From Heterohyrax brucei (taxonomy: Eukaryota; Chordata; Mammalia; Hyracoidea; Procaviidae): a stretch of DNA of 64,000 nucleotides. The DNA lies in contig CM053144.1 in NCBI GenBank assembly GCA_028571685.1, positions 101,834,171 through 101,898,170 of the forward strand, given 5' to 3'. Of this stretch, positions 1-9,650 are shown piece by piece. The notes beneath the pieces were generated by a model. That model searched no databases and was not told the DNA's origin. It saw only the letters and a program-made list of their open reading frames with translations. Within the stretch, counting starts at the first letter, position 1; each line of letters starts with the position of its first letter. The position numbers and the translations under genes were made by a program.

Positions 1-2003
1 CCTTGAGCATATCCCACATGAGTTTAGAAACCATCTCAAGAATAGATGTCAGGCACTGAACACTAATGACAAAGACCAGGCAAGTTGGGGAATGACAAGA
101 AAGAATGAAAAGACCAAAACAGATATCAGAAGAGACTCTGAAATTTGCTCTTGAACACTGATTAGCTAAAGCTAAAGGAAGAAATGAACCAAAATAGCTG
201 AACAGAAAATTTCAAAGGGCAGCTCAAGAGGACAAAGTATCCTGACGACACATGGAAGACCTGGAGATGGAAAACCAAAAAAGAACACACTCAGCATTTC
301 TCAAGCTGCAAGACCTGGAAAAAAAATCAGACCTTGAGTTGCAATACTGAAGAATTCTATGGGGAAAATATAAAAAATGCAGGAAGCATTAGAAGAATAT
401 GGAAGCAATACATAGAATCACTACACCAAAAAAGAACTAGTCAACATTCAACCATTTTAGGAGATATCATATAACCAGAAACTAATGGTACTGAAGGAAG
501 AAATCCAAGTTGTACTGAAAGCATTGGTGAAAAACAAGACTCCAGGAAATGACAGAATACCAATTAAGATGTTTAAACAAACAGATGGAGCACTGGAAGT
601 GACTGAGCTACACCAAGAAATCTGAAGACAGCTACCTGGCCAACTGACTGGAAAAGACTCATATTGATGCCTGTTCCCAAGAAGAGTGATCCAGTCAAAT
701 ACAGAAATCATCAACTAAAATCATTAGTATCACTGCAAGCAAAATGTTGCTGCAAATCATTCCAAGGCAGCTGCAGCAGTCCACTGACAGGGAACAGACA
801 GAATTTCAAGCTGGATTTTAAAAAACATGTGGAACTGGGTATATCACTGCTGATGTCAGATGTATCTTGGCTGAAAGCAGAGAATACCAGAAAGATATTT
901 ACCTGTGTTGCACTGAATATGAAAAAGCATTCAACTACATGGATGCTGACAAGTTATGGATAACATTCTGCAAAATAGGGACTAGAGAACAATTAATTCT
1001 GCTAATGAGAAATCCACACCCAGATTGAGAGGCAGTCATTTGAACCTAACAAGGGGATACTGTACGGTTTAGTAAGGAAAGTGTGCATCAGGGTTGCATC
1101 TTCTCAGCGTACCTGTTCAATCCATACTCTGTGCAAATAACTGAAGAAGGTAGACTACATGAAGAGGAGGAGGACATCAGGACTGAAGGAAGACTCGTTA
1201 ACAAACTCTGTTACAAAAATAACATAACCTTGCTTGCAAAAAGTGGAGAGGACTTGAGGCACTTATGGATGAGGATCAAAGACCATAGCCTTCAGTATGG
1301 ATTACACCTCAACATAAAAAAAAAAAAAAAAATCCTCAAAACTGGACCAATAGGCAGCATCATGGTAAATGGGGAAAAGACTGTGGTTGTCAAAGACGTC
1401 ATTTTACTTGGATCTACAACCAACACCCATGGAAGCACAGTCAAGAAATGAAAAGACAAATTGCACTGGGCAAATCATCTACAAAAGGCCACCTTGACAT
1501 GTTTAAAAGCAAACATGTCACCTTGAGGACACGTCCCAAGCTACAGTATTTTCAATCACCTCACATGCACTGAAAAGCTGAACAATGAATAAAGAAGACG
1601 AAAGAACAATTGAAGCCTTTGAATTGTGGTGTTGGTGAAGAATATTGAATATTCCACAAACTGCCAAATGGAATATTGAATATTCCACAGACTGCCAAAT
1701 CTGCGTTAGAAGAAGTACAACCAGAATGCTCCTTAGAAGCTATGATGGCAAGACTGTCTCACGCACTTTGGACATGTTATCAGGAAGGATCAGTCCCTGG
1801 ATAAGGACATCATGCTTGCTAGAATGAAGGATCAGTGAAAAAGAGGAAGACCCTCAATGAAATGGATTAACACAGTAACAGCAATAGTGGGCACTAGCAT
1901 AGCAACAATTATGAGGATGGTACAGAATGGGGCAGAGTTTCCTTCTGTTGTGTATAAGATCAGTATGAGTCAGCACCTACTTGACAGCACCTAATAACAA
2001 CAT
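1..2003 (+). mobile_element. RTE-clade LINE, 3' part (left end outside window)
   Basis: RTE LINEs encode one protein, an apurinic-type endonuclease followed by a reverse transcriptase, and copy themselves by target-primed reverse transcription. This copy begins inside the linker after the endonuclease and runs through the reverse transcriptase to the 3' tail ending GCACCTAATAACAAC. Open remnants lie at 664-963 and 1083-1451. The catalytic YADD box is degraded here to CYKNN, near 1207-1221, where the copy at 54940 reads CYADD. Many stops and shifts make it non-functional. An A run at 1316-1331 lies in the decayed frame. Family assignment rests on collinear similarity to the other RTE copies in this window and on the known afrotherian RTE layout. 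Confidence 0.9.
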
Positions 2004-2005
2004 GC

Positions 2006-2215
2006 TGCTTTAAGGAGCCCTTGTTATGCAGTAGTTAAGTATTTAGCTGCTAACAGAAAGGTCAGTAGTTTGAACCCATCAGCTGTTCTGCAGGAGAAAG
2101 ATGCAGCAGTCTGCTTGCATAAAGATGTCAGCCTTGGGAACCATACTGGCCAGCTCTGCTCTGTTCCACAGGGTCACTATGAGTCAGAATCCACTCAACA
2201 GCATTAGCTGTATAG
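2006..2215 (+). mobile_element. AfroSINE, long form
   Basis: A tRNA-derived head (GTAGTTAAGTATTTAGCTGCTAAC) is split here as a decayed B-box region with 'GTTTGAACCC'. It is followed by an extra middle segment of about 50 bp (GAAAGATGCAGCAGTCTGC) and the common tail 'GGGTCACTATGAGTCAGAAT'. The tail matches the 3' end of the RTE LINEs here. It sits directly after the RTE 3' end. Confidence 0.85.
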
Positions 2216-4456
2216 CAGCATGGAAGGTAAAAATATCCTGATCTCTAAAGTATCCATAAAAACAATTGTGATGTGTCCAGTCTCCCATACGTTTTTATAC
2301 TCCTGGCATACAGAATAAAAATAATTTGATAGATATCATATTTCAACTAACATTACAAAAGCTGCCTTTGAACTACTAACTCTATGTAAAAAAATATGCT
2401 TCTCAGTGCTGATCCAGTTACCAGAAGAAATTAATGTGGTAAGTTTCATCCATTGACTGTTTTTGTTACTGTTGTTGTTAGGTGCAGCTGAGTCACTTTC
2501 AGCTCAAAACAATCCTGTGTACAATAGAACAAAACACAGCCCAGCCCTGTGCCATCCTCACAATCATTTCTATGTCTGAAACCTTTTGCAACCACTGAAT
2601 CAATCCATCTCATTGAAGGTCTTTGCCTCCATTGTTTACCTACTTTACCAAGCATGATGTCCTCCTCCAGGGACTGGTCCCTCGCAATAACATGTCCAAA
2701 CTTCATGAGGTGAAATATCATCATCTTTGCTTCTGAAGAGCATTCTGGATGCTTTTTTTCTGAAATAAATTTGTTCTTTCTTCTGGTGGTCCATGTATCT
2801 TTCACTACAAGCATCATTCAAGTACATCAATTCTTCAATCTTCCTTATTCACTGTCCATTTTTACACAGATACAAGACTATTAAAAAAATGTGCTTGGGT
2901 CAGTCACATCTTAGTCTGAAAGCAACATCTTTGCTTTTCATTTAAAGAGGTCTTTTGCAGCAGATATGCCCAACACGGTAAGTCATTTGACTTTTTGACT
3001 GCTGCTTCCATGGGCGTTGATTGTGGATTCTAGTAAAATGAAATCAATGACACCTTCAATATTTTCTGTTTGTCATGATGTTGCTTATTGTCTCAGACTT
3101 TACCTTAAAGTGCATTCCATACTGAAAATTGTAGTCCTTGATTTTCATCAGTAAGTGCTTCAAATCCATTTCATTCTCTACAAGCAAGTTGTATCATCTG
3201 CATATCACAGGTTGCTAGTGAGCCTTTTTCCAATTCTGACACCACACTCTTCTTCACATAGTCAAGTTTCTCATATTATTTGCTCAATATACAAAGTATC
3301 TACGGGAAAAAGGACACAAACCTGACACACACTTTCCTGGTTTTAAACCATGAAGTATTCCCTCCTTTTCTTTGAAAACCTGCCTCTTGCTCTAGGTACA
3401 GATTCCCCATAAGCACAATTAAGTGTTCTGAAATTCTCATTCTTCATAAAGTTATCCATAACTTGTTATGACTCACACAGGTGAATACCATTGCAAAGTC
3501 AATACAATATTTTTCTAGTATTCTTTCAGGTAAACATCTTTCTCTTATTCTCTGCCTTCAGTGAAGATTCATCTGTATCATTAATGATATCCTTTGTTGC
3601 ATATCTGGCTTGAATGTCTGGCAGCTCCCTGTCAATACACTGCTGCAAATGTTTGTGAATTATCTCCAGCAAAAGTCACTTGTGTGTGATACTAAGGATG
3701 TATTGTTCAATAATTTCTGCATTTGGTTGGATTATCTTTCTTTGGAAGGGACACAGATAGTACTTCTTCTAGTAAGTTGGCCAGGTAACTGTTGTCCAAA
3801 TTTCTTTGCATAGATGAATGAGCACTTCCAGCATTGCACCCATTTGTTGAAACATCTCAACTGATATTTCACCAGTTCCTGAAAACATTTTTTCACCAAT
3901 GCCTTCAGTTCAGCCTGGCTTTCTTATTTCAGTCTCATCATTTTTGATCATATGCTACTCCCGAAGTGGTTGAACATTATTTTTGGTACAGTGACTCTGT
4001 ATTTCTTCCATCTTTTTTGGTGCCTGCTGTATTGTTCAGTATTTTTCACACAGAATCCTTTAATCCTAGACGCTTGAATTCTTTATTCAGTTTTTTTCAG
4101 CTTCACAAATGCTGAGCATGTTCTTCCCTTTCGGTTTTCTAACTCTAGGTTTTTGTATACTTCATTATAACACACTACTTTGTCTTCTCAAGCTACCCTT
4201 TGAAATATGTTAAACTCCTTTACTTCAGCATTTTTTCCATTCACTTTAACTACTCTGCATTCAACAGCAACTGTCAAAGTCTCTTCTGACATTCACACTG
4301 TCTTTTTCTTTCCTATCTTTCTAAAGACCTCTTTCTTTATGATGTCTTTGCTGTATGTCATTCCACAACTCATCTGGTCTTTGATCATTACTATTGAAAG
4401 GGTCAAATTTATTCTTGAGACAGTCTCTAAATTTTGGTAAGATATGTTCAAGGTTG

Positions 4457-4617
4457 GAAACCCCAGTGGTGTAATGGTTAAGTTCTACAGCTACTAACCA
4501 GAGGTCAGCAGTTCAAATCCACCAGGTACTCTTTGGAAACTCTATGGAGCAGTTCTACTCTCTCTATAAGGTCACTATGAGTCAGAAGCAACTTGACAGC
4601 AATGCGTTTGAGTTGAC
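4457..4617 (+). mobile_element. AfroSINE, short form, with target-site duplication
   Basis: The head 'GTGGTGTAATGGTTAAG' and B-box region 'AGTTCAAATCC' are followed directly by 'GGAAACTCTATGGAGCAG' and the RTE-like tail. Flanking repeats TATGTTCAAGGTTG (4443-4456) and TATACTCAAGGTTG (4618-4631) match at 12 of 14 positions and are the target-site duplication. It lies inside the inverted RTE, so it is younger than that copy. Confidence 0.9.
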
Positions 4618-4988
4618 TATACTCAAGGTTGTACTTTGACACTCATATAGACTTGTTTCAATTTTCTTTAGCTTAACTTTTAACTTATACATGAGCAATT
4701 AATGGTCTATTTTCCTAGTCAACAGCTGACCTTATTCTGACTGAGATTAATCTTCTGCCTCCTCTCTTTCCAAAAATATAGTTTAGTTGACTCCTGTGCA
4801 TTCCATCCAGAAAGGCCCATGTATATAGTAACCATTTATGTTTTGAAAAATGTTACTTCCAATGAATAGGTCATTGGTCTTGCAAAATTTTAACATGAGA
4901 TCTCTAGCTTCATTTCTATCATCAAGGCCATATTTTTCAACTACTGATCCTATTCTTTGGCACTCTAATCAACATTATCAAGGTATCT

Positions 4989-5520
4989 CTTTTTTTAGTT
5001 TTTTTATTGTGATTAAGTGAAAGTTCACAGTCGACATCTATTTTTCATATAAAACCCTGAGTATCTGCCTCTCTGCAACTCTATCTGCTCTCCTCACTCT
5101 GTGACAGTACTTTCCTTTTTCACTCTTTACTTCCAGTGTCCACTCCACCAACACTCATCCCATCTTCTCCACCCACTCCTCTCCCCTCTAAAAAGAAACC
5201 AGGACAGCCTCATATGTCATATATATATATGTACATACATGTATATCATAAATCATAAAGTACACACACCACACATATTACTGTGTCCCAAGTCCAGACC
5301 ACTCTTTGCCTGAGATGTTGGTTTCAGTACTGCTTTCAGCTCTGGGCTAGCAGCAAGTCTAGGGACTACGTTCTACAGTCTGTTGGACCATCAATTCTGG
5401 TCTTTTAATAGAATTTTTGATCTGCACACCTCTTTCTCAAGCTATATCAAGGGCTCCACATTGTGTCTATATCAGGGGTGTCTCTGGTGGTGGCCTGACA
5501 CCATCTAGTTTTCTGGTCTC
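4989..5520 (-). mobile_element. L1 3' end, inverted, inside RTE
   Basis: The plus strand starts with a T-rich tail and TTTTATTGTGATTAAGTG, the reverse complement of the L1 3' terminus seen at 62490-62515. It runs back through the L1 3' UTR, including the CCATCTAGTTTTCTGGTC region. The RTE continues on both sides. ATTATCAAGGTATCT (4974-4988) and ATTCAATGCATCT (5521-5533) look like a decayed target-site duplication. It is a strongly 5'-truncated insertion with no coding sequence. Confidence 0.85.
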
Positions 5521-5945
5521 ATTCAATGCATCTTGATTGCCTGTTTGATCCATCTCAGACTGCAGAAATTGGTTAAAATCTTCAATATCTCATCTTTGGC
5601 CTCACAGTTCAGTGCATAAATTTGAATAATAGTTGTATTAAAAGGTCTTCCTTATGCCTATCACTGACAGCACTGTACTTTAGGATAGATCTTAGAGCAT
5701 TCTTTTTGACAATGAATGCAATACTCCTCTTCAGTTTGTCATTCCTGGCACAGTAGATCATACGATTGGTTAATTCAGAATGGCCACTACCAGTCCATTT
5801 CATCTGATTAATGTCTGGGAAACCTAGCTTCAATCATTCTATTTCATTTTTACAACTTTCAGTTTTTGTAGATTCAAACTCCACAAATTTTGCATTCCAA
5901 TTATTAATGGATGTTTGCATCTGTTTTTCTCACTTTGAGTCATGT

Positions 5946-6111
5946 ATTGATTGACAAGATGTAATTTCTTTTGATGTGAAATCAGTTAAACAGATAAACA
6001 TTATGTTCTCTAAACATCCATTAAGCGATATAAGTTCTATCAGTGGTTCATCGAAGTGTTCATCTATAAAGAATATAAATATGTCAGATCACTCTGTATG
6101 TGTTCTCCTCA
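5946..6111. other. No recognisable feature
   Basis: This short stretch lies between the RTE 5' end and an AfroSINE. I see no open frame or repeat signature in it. Confidence 0.5.
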
Positions 6112-6323
6112 GGTCTTTCTCCACAAACTCATTATTGTTGAGTCAATTCCAAGTCATTAACAACCTGTATTACAAAATAGAACCACTCATAGTGTTTCCT
6201 AGACTTTAATCTTTACAGAAGCAGACTGTTAGGTCTTCTCTACTGCACAGCCACTGGTGGGTTCAGTCACCAACCTTCTACATTTAGCAGCTGAGTGCTT
6301 AATCACTGCACCACCAAAATTCA

Positions 6324-6324
<1 letters not shown>
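6112..6324 (-). mobile_element. AfroSINE, long form, inverted
   Basis: The reverse complement shows the head GTGGTGCAGTGATTAAGC at the right end, the extra middle segment (AGTCTGCTTCTGTAAAGATT) and a decayed tail near 6115-6190. A (TG)n tract abuts the head side. Confidence 0.75.

Positions 6325-6383
<59 letters not shown>
6325..6383. repeat. (TG)n microsatellite
   Basis: This is about 58 bp of uninterrupted TG dinucleotide. It creates meaningless cysteine-valine and histidine-threonine frames on the two strands. Confidence 0.98.
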
Positions 6384-6384
<1 letters not shown>

Positions 6385-6472
6385 ACATTTATACCCAATT
6401 TCAACTACTAGCAAACCTGTATGTGTGGGTGTATCTATATGTATCTATATGTATATGAATATTATCATTGGA

Positions 6473-6632
6473 AGTTCTGGTGGTGTAGCGGTTAAGCACT
6501 ACAGCTGCTAACCAAAAGGTCAGCAGTACAAATCCACCAGGTGTTTCTCAGAATCCCTACTGGGAAGTTCTTCTCCACCCTATAGGGTCACTATAAGTTG
6601 GAATCCAGTTCATAGTGGTGGGTTTAGCTTGG
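6473..6632 (+). mobile_element. AfroSINE, short form
   Basis: The head 'GGTGTAGCGGTTAAGCACTA', the 'GCTAACCAAAAGGTCAGCAG' block and the tail 'AGGGTCACTATAAGTTGGAA' are all present in order. It is well preserved except for the last 20 bp. Confidence 0.92.
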
Positions 6633-7212
6633 TTTGGTTTTATATATATTGTGGTGAGCAATATATAAGAATATCAACAACAATGCTGCACTAAAAATGA
6701 ATTTCATTTCCTTTACTGTCACTTTATTTTAAAATTTATTATTTTTAAAATTAAAAAGTACAAAAACTTTTTAAAATAAAGCAATTAGCTGTTTAGCAAT
6801 CATTGTCTCCCACACCCAGTGGAAGCATCATTCCAAAGCTTCAATTTAACAGTATGTCTTAAACCTTCGTAGAGAGCACTCCAATGGGTCTTTGTGGAAC
6901 AGGATTATCTGAATATTGTGCAATGTTGTTCTAGAAATCGTTGTCTGCTGTGTTCCTCCAAACCACTTATATAAGCATCTGCATCACAAACTCAGAGTTA
7001 GGCTCTCGGCAAAGATCTAGCTACAAGAAATGTAATTTTTTAAACTAGCAATAAAAATGACATTGAATTATTTCAGCCTTGCTGAAACAAACACATAACA
7101 GAGGCAAACTCAAAGTCCAGTTACACAAAAGGGCTCATCTCTACTTTCTAGAAACAGGCCCTCCTTCTTCCCGTTTTAATAATTGCTGCTTCACCCTTTT
7201 ATTTAAAAAATA
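6633..7212. other. Unassigned AT-rich spacer
   Basis: The stretch includes an AT-only patch at about 6720-6780. I recognise no gene or repeat here. Confidence 0.5.
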
Positions 7213-7262
7213 AATAAATAAAAACTTTTTTATTGTGCTTTAGACAAAGGTTTAAAGAGCAA
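7213..7262 (-). mobile_element. Short L1 3'-terminal remnant, inverted
   Basis: The sequence TTTTTTATTGTGCTTTAG followed by AAAGGTTTAAAGAGCAAAC resembles the inverted L1 terminus at 5000-5030 (TTTTATTGTGATTAAGTG). Only about 50 bp remain, so the assignment is tentative. Confidence 0.35.
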
Positions 7263-7271
7263 ACTAGGAGA

Positions 7272-8268
7272 GAACAAGGGAATCAAGATGGCGGACTGAG
7301 CCCCCGTCTCCTTATGTCCCTCTGGAAACCAAGACCTGAACTGACAATCAAACAGAGCCTTCTGGTCACCTAATCAGCCTCTGGACACGGCACAGAGCTG
7401 TTAATTGGGACTTCATACCACTCAGCGAAAAACCTCCTCTCTTTCGCTGCCTCCCACTCCTGGCTAGCCCGGCTCTCACGGACGGAAGGTAAACGCATCA
7501 TTTTGACCTTTTTTTCCTCCGTCTGGGCTGGCGGGCAGAGCTGGGTCTTGCCTGGTGGCTGGACTCAGACACACTGCTGGGGGGACTGCCAGGTGAAATT
7601 CCCACATTCTAAGAGCCAGGCTCGGGACTCTGTTAATCTAGACACTTTGAGCCTTTCGTTTCCTAGCTGCCTCAGCGTGGTCTGTGCAGTGCTCCGCAGT
7701 CAGTGTATCAGATGCCACGTTGGTACCGAGATTTTAGCGGGACCTCGTTCTTAGCCTAGGAGCCAGCGTCTGCAAACGGGACAGTGCTTCTACAACAGAA
7801 AAGTAGTGATTTTGCACAGTGCTGCCTATGTTGGGGGCCCTGCAACAGAAGCAGAGGAATTGCTACCTCGTGGCACCTTTACCCCCATCTGCTGCCTGTG
7901 TGGAGGACGTCATCTTGGGTACGGTGGCCGCAGCTGGACCTAATTCTAAGCTTGGGAGCCAGAGCCTGCCCACAGGAGAGCGCTTTTCTATCACAAAACT
8001 AGTACTCGACAAAGTGTTGGCTAAGGCTAGGCCCTGTCAGCAGAGGCCACCAGGTCAGTAGCAATGCTGTATTCTAAACTAGTTTGTTATCATCCGGGAT
8101 TGGATATAGTGGCGCTTACTTTGTCAGATGAGAAGAAGGACCTCTACACCTGAAAACCTAACTGACTTGTGAACTGGTCAGATACCTTTTGCTTGACATT
8201 TGAAGACAGCCTAGAGAAACATTTGCAATCTATCCTCACAGTACCTCTTCCAGCCTCTATATACCCAC
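7272..8268 (+). promoter_or_regulatory. L1 copy 1 5' UTR / internal promoter
   Basis: This is about 1 kb of leader, GC-richer than its surroundings, homologous throughout to 41821-42822 in copy 2. L1 5' UTRs hold the internal promoter. A CAAGATGGCGG motif at 7284-7294, a few bases into the element, is a good match to a YY1 site, which in human L1 positions transcription initiation. Promoter activity is inferred, not shown. Confidence 0.7.
7284..7294 (+). promoter_or_regulatory. YY1-like site at L1 5' end
   Basis: CAAGATGGCGG matches the YY1 core AANATGGC. Copy 2 has CAAGATGCCAG at the equivalent place (41833-41843), which breaks the core. Confidence 0.5.
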
Positions 8269-9291
8269 ATGGGACCCAAAAAGCAACAGACAATTATAGC
8301 ATACATGTAATCACTCATGGCTTCAGAAGGCTTCCAAACAAAGCAACCAAGGAGTTTTCCAGATGAAGAAACTTTTATGAAAGCATCAGGAAGTGAATAC
8401 AAATTGATTATGTACAGAGCCCTTCTAGACCTTATACAAAATGCAGCACAACAAAATGAAAAATTCAGCAAGTTGTTTGATCTGATGGAACATCAGTACT
8501 CTGAAATCCAACAGATCAAGAACAAAATCAAAGACATAGAAATTTCCATGCAAAGCCAAGAAAACAGAATGGAACAAATGGAAACAAGAATTTCTGACTT
8601 GGAAGACAGAGCTACTGATGCCAGTGTCTATGAGCAGAAATCAGAAAAAAGAAACAAGAAAAATGAAGAAACATTAAGAAGCATATGGGACTCTATTAAG
8701 AGGAAGAACCTTCGATTAATTGGAGTCCCTGAACAGGGTGAGACATCTGAGAACACAGAGAGTATTGTTGCTGAGCTGCTGAAAGAAAACTTCCCAGAAA
8801 TCATGAAGGAAGAGAATATAGACATCTCAGATGCATATCGTACACCACCCAGTATAGATCTCAAAAGAATGACTCCAAGACATATTATAATCAAGCTTCA
8901 CAAAATGAAACATAAGCAGCAACTCTTAAAGGCAGCAAGACTCAAGGCAAAGCTAACATTCAGAGAGAAACCCTATAGGCTCTTGTCAGATTTTTGAGCA
9001 GAAATCATGCTGGCACGGAGACAGTGGCACGACACATTCAAAGTCTTGAAGGAGAAGAACTTCCAACCAAGAATTATATACCCTGCCAAACTATCTTTCA
9101 AATACGAAAATAAAATTAAGACATTCCCAGATAAACAGAAACTCAGAGACTTTGTAAAAACCAAACCCAAACTACAAGAAATACTGAAAGAAGTTCTTGG
9201 CTTTGGCTTAGAAGAACGAAACCACTACCTTTATATTTTAGAACCACACACTACTCAATACTCTACTCATTTAAGGAAGGCTCCAAAGTAA
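8269..9291 (+). pseudogene. L1 ORF1 (RNA-binding chaperone), copy 1, broken
   Basis: ORF1p is a trimeric RNA-binding chaperone that packages L1 RNA in the cytoplasm. By comparison with copy 2 the ancestral start is the ATG at 8269 (MGPK-). A private TAA at 8308-8310 follows, and the open frame resumes at 8317 (MASEGFQTK-). A heptad-rich coiled-coil segment (EIQQIKNKIKDIEISM onward) is followed by the RNA-recognition-like domain (NLRLIGVPEQGE-) and the C-terminal domain (LARRQWHDTFKVLKEKNF). The frame is cut by TGA at 8995-8997 and continues in the same frame from an ATG at 9007 to TAA at 9289-9291. The 8995 TGA is shared with copy 2. Where human L1 has a serine codon, copy 3 has TTG. Confidence 0.92.
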
Positions 9292-9650
9292 ATCACAGCT
9301 TTGATATGGAAAGAAGCAATTCAGTGATCATCATGAAAACTATGGTGTCATCATAATAAAAAGAGGGATGTACTACACTTGTTATAGTCCTTTCAGATGG
9401 AGAGGAAGATGACAAGACTGGTAGTAGTTAAAATTGGGTTTATAAATAGTTTATTAAGGGGGTTCATAGGGGCAGCTGTAAAGCACAACAAAGATGTACC
9501 ATACCATTTCAAGAAATCTAACACACAAGTCTCAACAACTATAAAACCAGCTCTGAAAAAGGTGAAAACTCAACTCACAAAAAAGAGTGTCCCAGAACAG
9601 ACTAATAAGAACAACAGACAGAACATCAACATAAAAATAAACATATCACA
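9292..9650 (+). other. L1 copy 1 inter-ORF spacer
   Basis: About 360 bp separate ORF1 from ORF2, much longer than the short human L1 spacer. An 88-codon open stretch (9397-9663) rich in lysine and threonine crosses it and overlaps the ORF2 start. I cannot tell whether it was ever translated as an ORF1 extension. The whole spacer is missing from copy 2 by deletion, and a diverged version is present in copy 3 (58150-58535). Confidence 0.6.

Larger units (their letters stand above)
2445..5945 (-). mobile_element. RTE-clade LINE, inverted, interrupted
   Basis: Read on the minus strand, this is a long RTE copy from the endonuclease start (near 5940) to the 3' tail (near 2460, GTTGTTGTTAGGTGC on the plus strand). 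It is interrupted by an AfroSINE (4457-4617) and an L1 tail (4989-5520). The endonuclease N-terminus survives as a short open stretch at 5609-5833 with the family block MKWTGSGH. Reverse-transcriptase pieces appear at 2446-2830. All frames are broken by stops and indels. The 5' end stops at about 5945, so the leader sequence seen in the copy at 17388 is missing. Confidence 0.88.

Noticed and set aside
6229-6511. Cysteine-valine and histidine-threonine repeat proteins at 6.2-6.5 kb and 62.8-63.5 kb
   Set aside because: They are translations of (TG)n microsatellites on either strand. No start context, conservation or domain.
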